Source: Balneola sp. (GTDB lineage Bacteria > Bacteroidota > Rhodothermia > Balneolales > Balneolaceae). Taken from it: 64,000 nucleotides of DNA. A program made the translations under genes and the position numbers. The notes under the pieces were generated by a model. The model ran no database searches. It worked only from the letters and a program-made list of their open reading frames with translations, and had not been told where the DNA came from. The stretch is taken from assembly GCA_002696035.1 (NCBI GenBank), contig NZQV01000010.1:620001-684000 (forward strand). Reading direction: 5' to 3'. Positions 63,003 to 64,000 of the stretch are shown in pieces (the stretch's first letter is position 1; every line of letters starts with the position of its first letter).

Positions 63003-63627
63003 TTATTATGGTCATTTCTAAAAACCGAAATAGCCTCTTAAATTATTTAGGTTAAAATTTTAACTTATAGGTATGTTCCTATCAATTTACTGAACATCCA
63101 GCTTACACAAATCTAAACTGTGTTAAGGCATGAATCTATTTAGTTTACTAACGTAGTGTTACCTCTTTTTCTGGAAGGTCAAGACATGAAAGACATTAGA
63201 TAGTATTCTGTTGAAGTTAAAATAATTTGCCTTGTAACAAATATTGCTTCTAAGAGCCTCAAATCATCATATCCAATGGTAAGATCCAAAAATGAGCCAC
63301 TTCCAGGTTATTATGCTGGAGAAAACTTGAAAAGAAATAAGACTTCCATTTTAATATTGAAGAGATGTAATGATGGTCTGATTCTTTGATGCTATTAAAA
63401 ATTACCTGTGGGTGCTGGGTCCGACAAAATTACTTTAGATACTTTCCTAATTCAGGATATCCGAATTAGTGTTATTAATTATTAAGAAGTGCTTCATTCA
63501 GCTCATATTACAAAACTGAGTAACATTATTGACCTTCCAATACTTTACCACTGTTCTTTTTTTGAACTTAAATGGTCCCTTTATGATAGATTTGTATAGG
63601 TGAGTGTTTTATTGGAATATATAGAAA
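63003..63627. other. AT-rich region without convincing gene
   Basis: The only start-to-stop frame I traced is a 37-codon plus ORF at 63276-63389 with unremarkable composition. No RNA gene seen. It may hold the regulatory region or a decayed gene next to the repeat cluster. Confidence 0.4.
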
Positions 63628-63665
63628 CAGAAATGCTCTTTAATAACCATTAAAGAGCATTTCTG
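63628..63665 (-). terminator. Perfect 17-bp hairpin downstream of the right-edge gene
   Basis: The 17-nt arms at 63628-63644 and 63649-63665 (core AATGCTCTTTAAT / ATTAAAGAGCATT) pair perfectly around a 4-nt loop. It begins 40 bp after the minus-strand stop at 63706, and on that strand TTTCTATATATT follows. The plus-strand side is not T-rich. Confidence 0.7.
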
Positions 63666-63705
63666 AATTACTGCCGTATTTGAAAACCATCCCATATGGT
63701 TAAAA

Positions 63706-64000
63706 TTAAGTAAAAAGAATATCCTCAAATTCCTGTTTAGGAGTATGTTTAAATGCTATGTGACATTTTTGAACGGCCATTTCTGAACCTTCAGATCTAT
63801 GAAAGAACATTGTGTTTAAAGCATAAGTAAACACTTTTGTATGGGTATATTTAATAATATAATCCAGCTCAGTTAGTGAGTCGAGACCTCGTATGACCGT
63901 ATTTTTTGCTAGGCCTGAATACTGGACAAATTCCTTTAAAGAAATTTGAGCTTCTTGCAAGCACCTACCATATGTTAATTGATAGATTAATAGTAATAAC
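63706..64000 (-). CDS. Winged-helix replication-protein-like gene, 5' end outside window
   Basis: The frame is open to the right edge; the TTG at 63960 is not needed as a start. The visible part opens with LLIYQLTYGRCLQEAQISLK, followed by EFVQYSGLAKNTVIRGLDSL, a winged-helix pattern found in plasmid/phage replication initiators and replisome organisers. It then reads AVQKCHIAFKH near the end. The 98 visible residues lack catalytic motifs. With the iteron-like cluster ~700 bp away, a replication or element-control role is plausible but inferred. Confidence 0.6.
   Translation of the reverse strand, partial: LLLLIYQLTYGRCLQEAQISLKEFVQYSGLAKNTVIRGLDSLTELDYIIKYTHTKVFTYALNTMFFHRSEGSEMAVQKCHIAFKHTPKQEFEDILFT

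Noticed and set aside
63276-63389. 37-aa plus-strand ORF
   Set aside because: Too short, with no recognisable motif; weak support for translation.

Overview
The window looks like a chromosomal segment of a moderately AT-rich bacterium of the Bacteroidota/Balneolota/Rhodothermota (FCB) group. Three observations support this: a secreted protein with a type IX secretion (Por-type) C-terminal sorting tail, a TAnnTTTG-type -7 promoter element in front of a tRNA gene, and very large multi-PAS HisKA_2 histidine kinases of the kind common in Balneolota. The genus cannot be fixed from sequence alone.

Left part (1-26.3 kb), core-like genes. A signalling cluster comes first: the C-terminal piece of a histidine kinase cut by the window edge, a membrane histidine kinase, a decayed kinase remnant, a CheY/Rcp1-like response regulator and two giant multi-PAS kinases with nearly the same HisKA_2/HATPase output half. 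Then follow an alkaline phosphatase lipoprotein, a DEAD-box RNA helicase and an FKBP prolyl isomerase lipoprotein. Next is recC-recB-recD as an overlapping minus-strand operon behind a parA plus small ribbon-helix-helix pair. The part closes with a hotdog thioesterase, an Hpt protein and galE.

Middle part (26.39-50.8 kb), a defence island. The 5' half of a tRNA-Leu(CAA) gene is cut just 3' of its anticodon loop and is followed by a tyrosine recombinase. Facing it is a 23-kb co-directional minus-strand operon that is a non-standard BREX system. In transcription order it holds: AAA ATPase, PD-(D/E)XK nuclease, brxB, brxC, a small HTH protein, pglX methyltransferase, trypsin-like protease, DUF4268-type nuclease, a 1783-aa GHKL-ATPase/SF1-helicase fusion, pglZ, brxL, a WG-repeat-like protein and a truncated HNH endonuclease. 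No brxA is recognisable. The BrxL homologue carries a MITD1-type (phospholipase-D-like) C-terminal domain where canonical BrxL has its Lon-like protease domain. The expected joint job is epigenetic self/non-self discrimination (PglX methylation) plus restriction of phage DNA, with several accessory nuclease, protease and ATPase parts embedded in the operon.

Right part (50.8-64 kb), accessory and mosaic. It contains a leucine-rich-repeat gene remnant, a large lipoprotein and a secreted endonuclease I with three lamin-tail domains and a T9SS tail. The endonuclease gene lies between a Y-family polymerase gene and a decayed second copy of that gene's 3' end. Further right are a divergent conserved gene sharing a palindromic operator with the polymerase, a YbjN-like protein, a coiled-coil protein and an SRAP/YedK DNA-protein crosslink protein. 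The last gene is a winged-helix (replication-protein-like) gene running off the right edge. Between 62.39 and 63.71 kb there is no convincing gene, but 12 copies of a 7-bp TGTTTCA motif are packed into about 295 bp, resembling iterons or an operator array. This suggests that the integrated element, or a second one, extends beyond the right edge.
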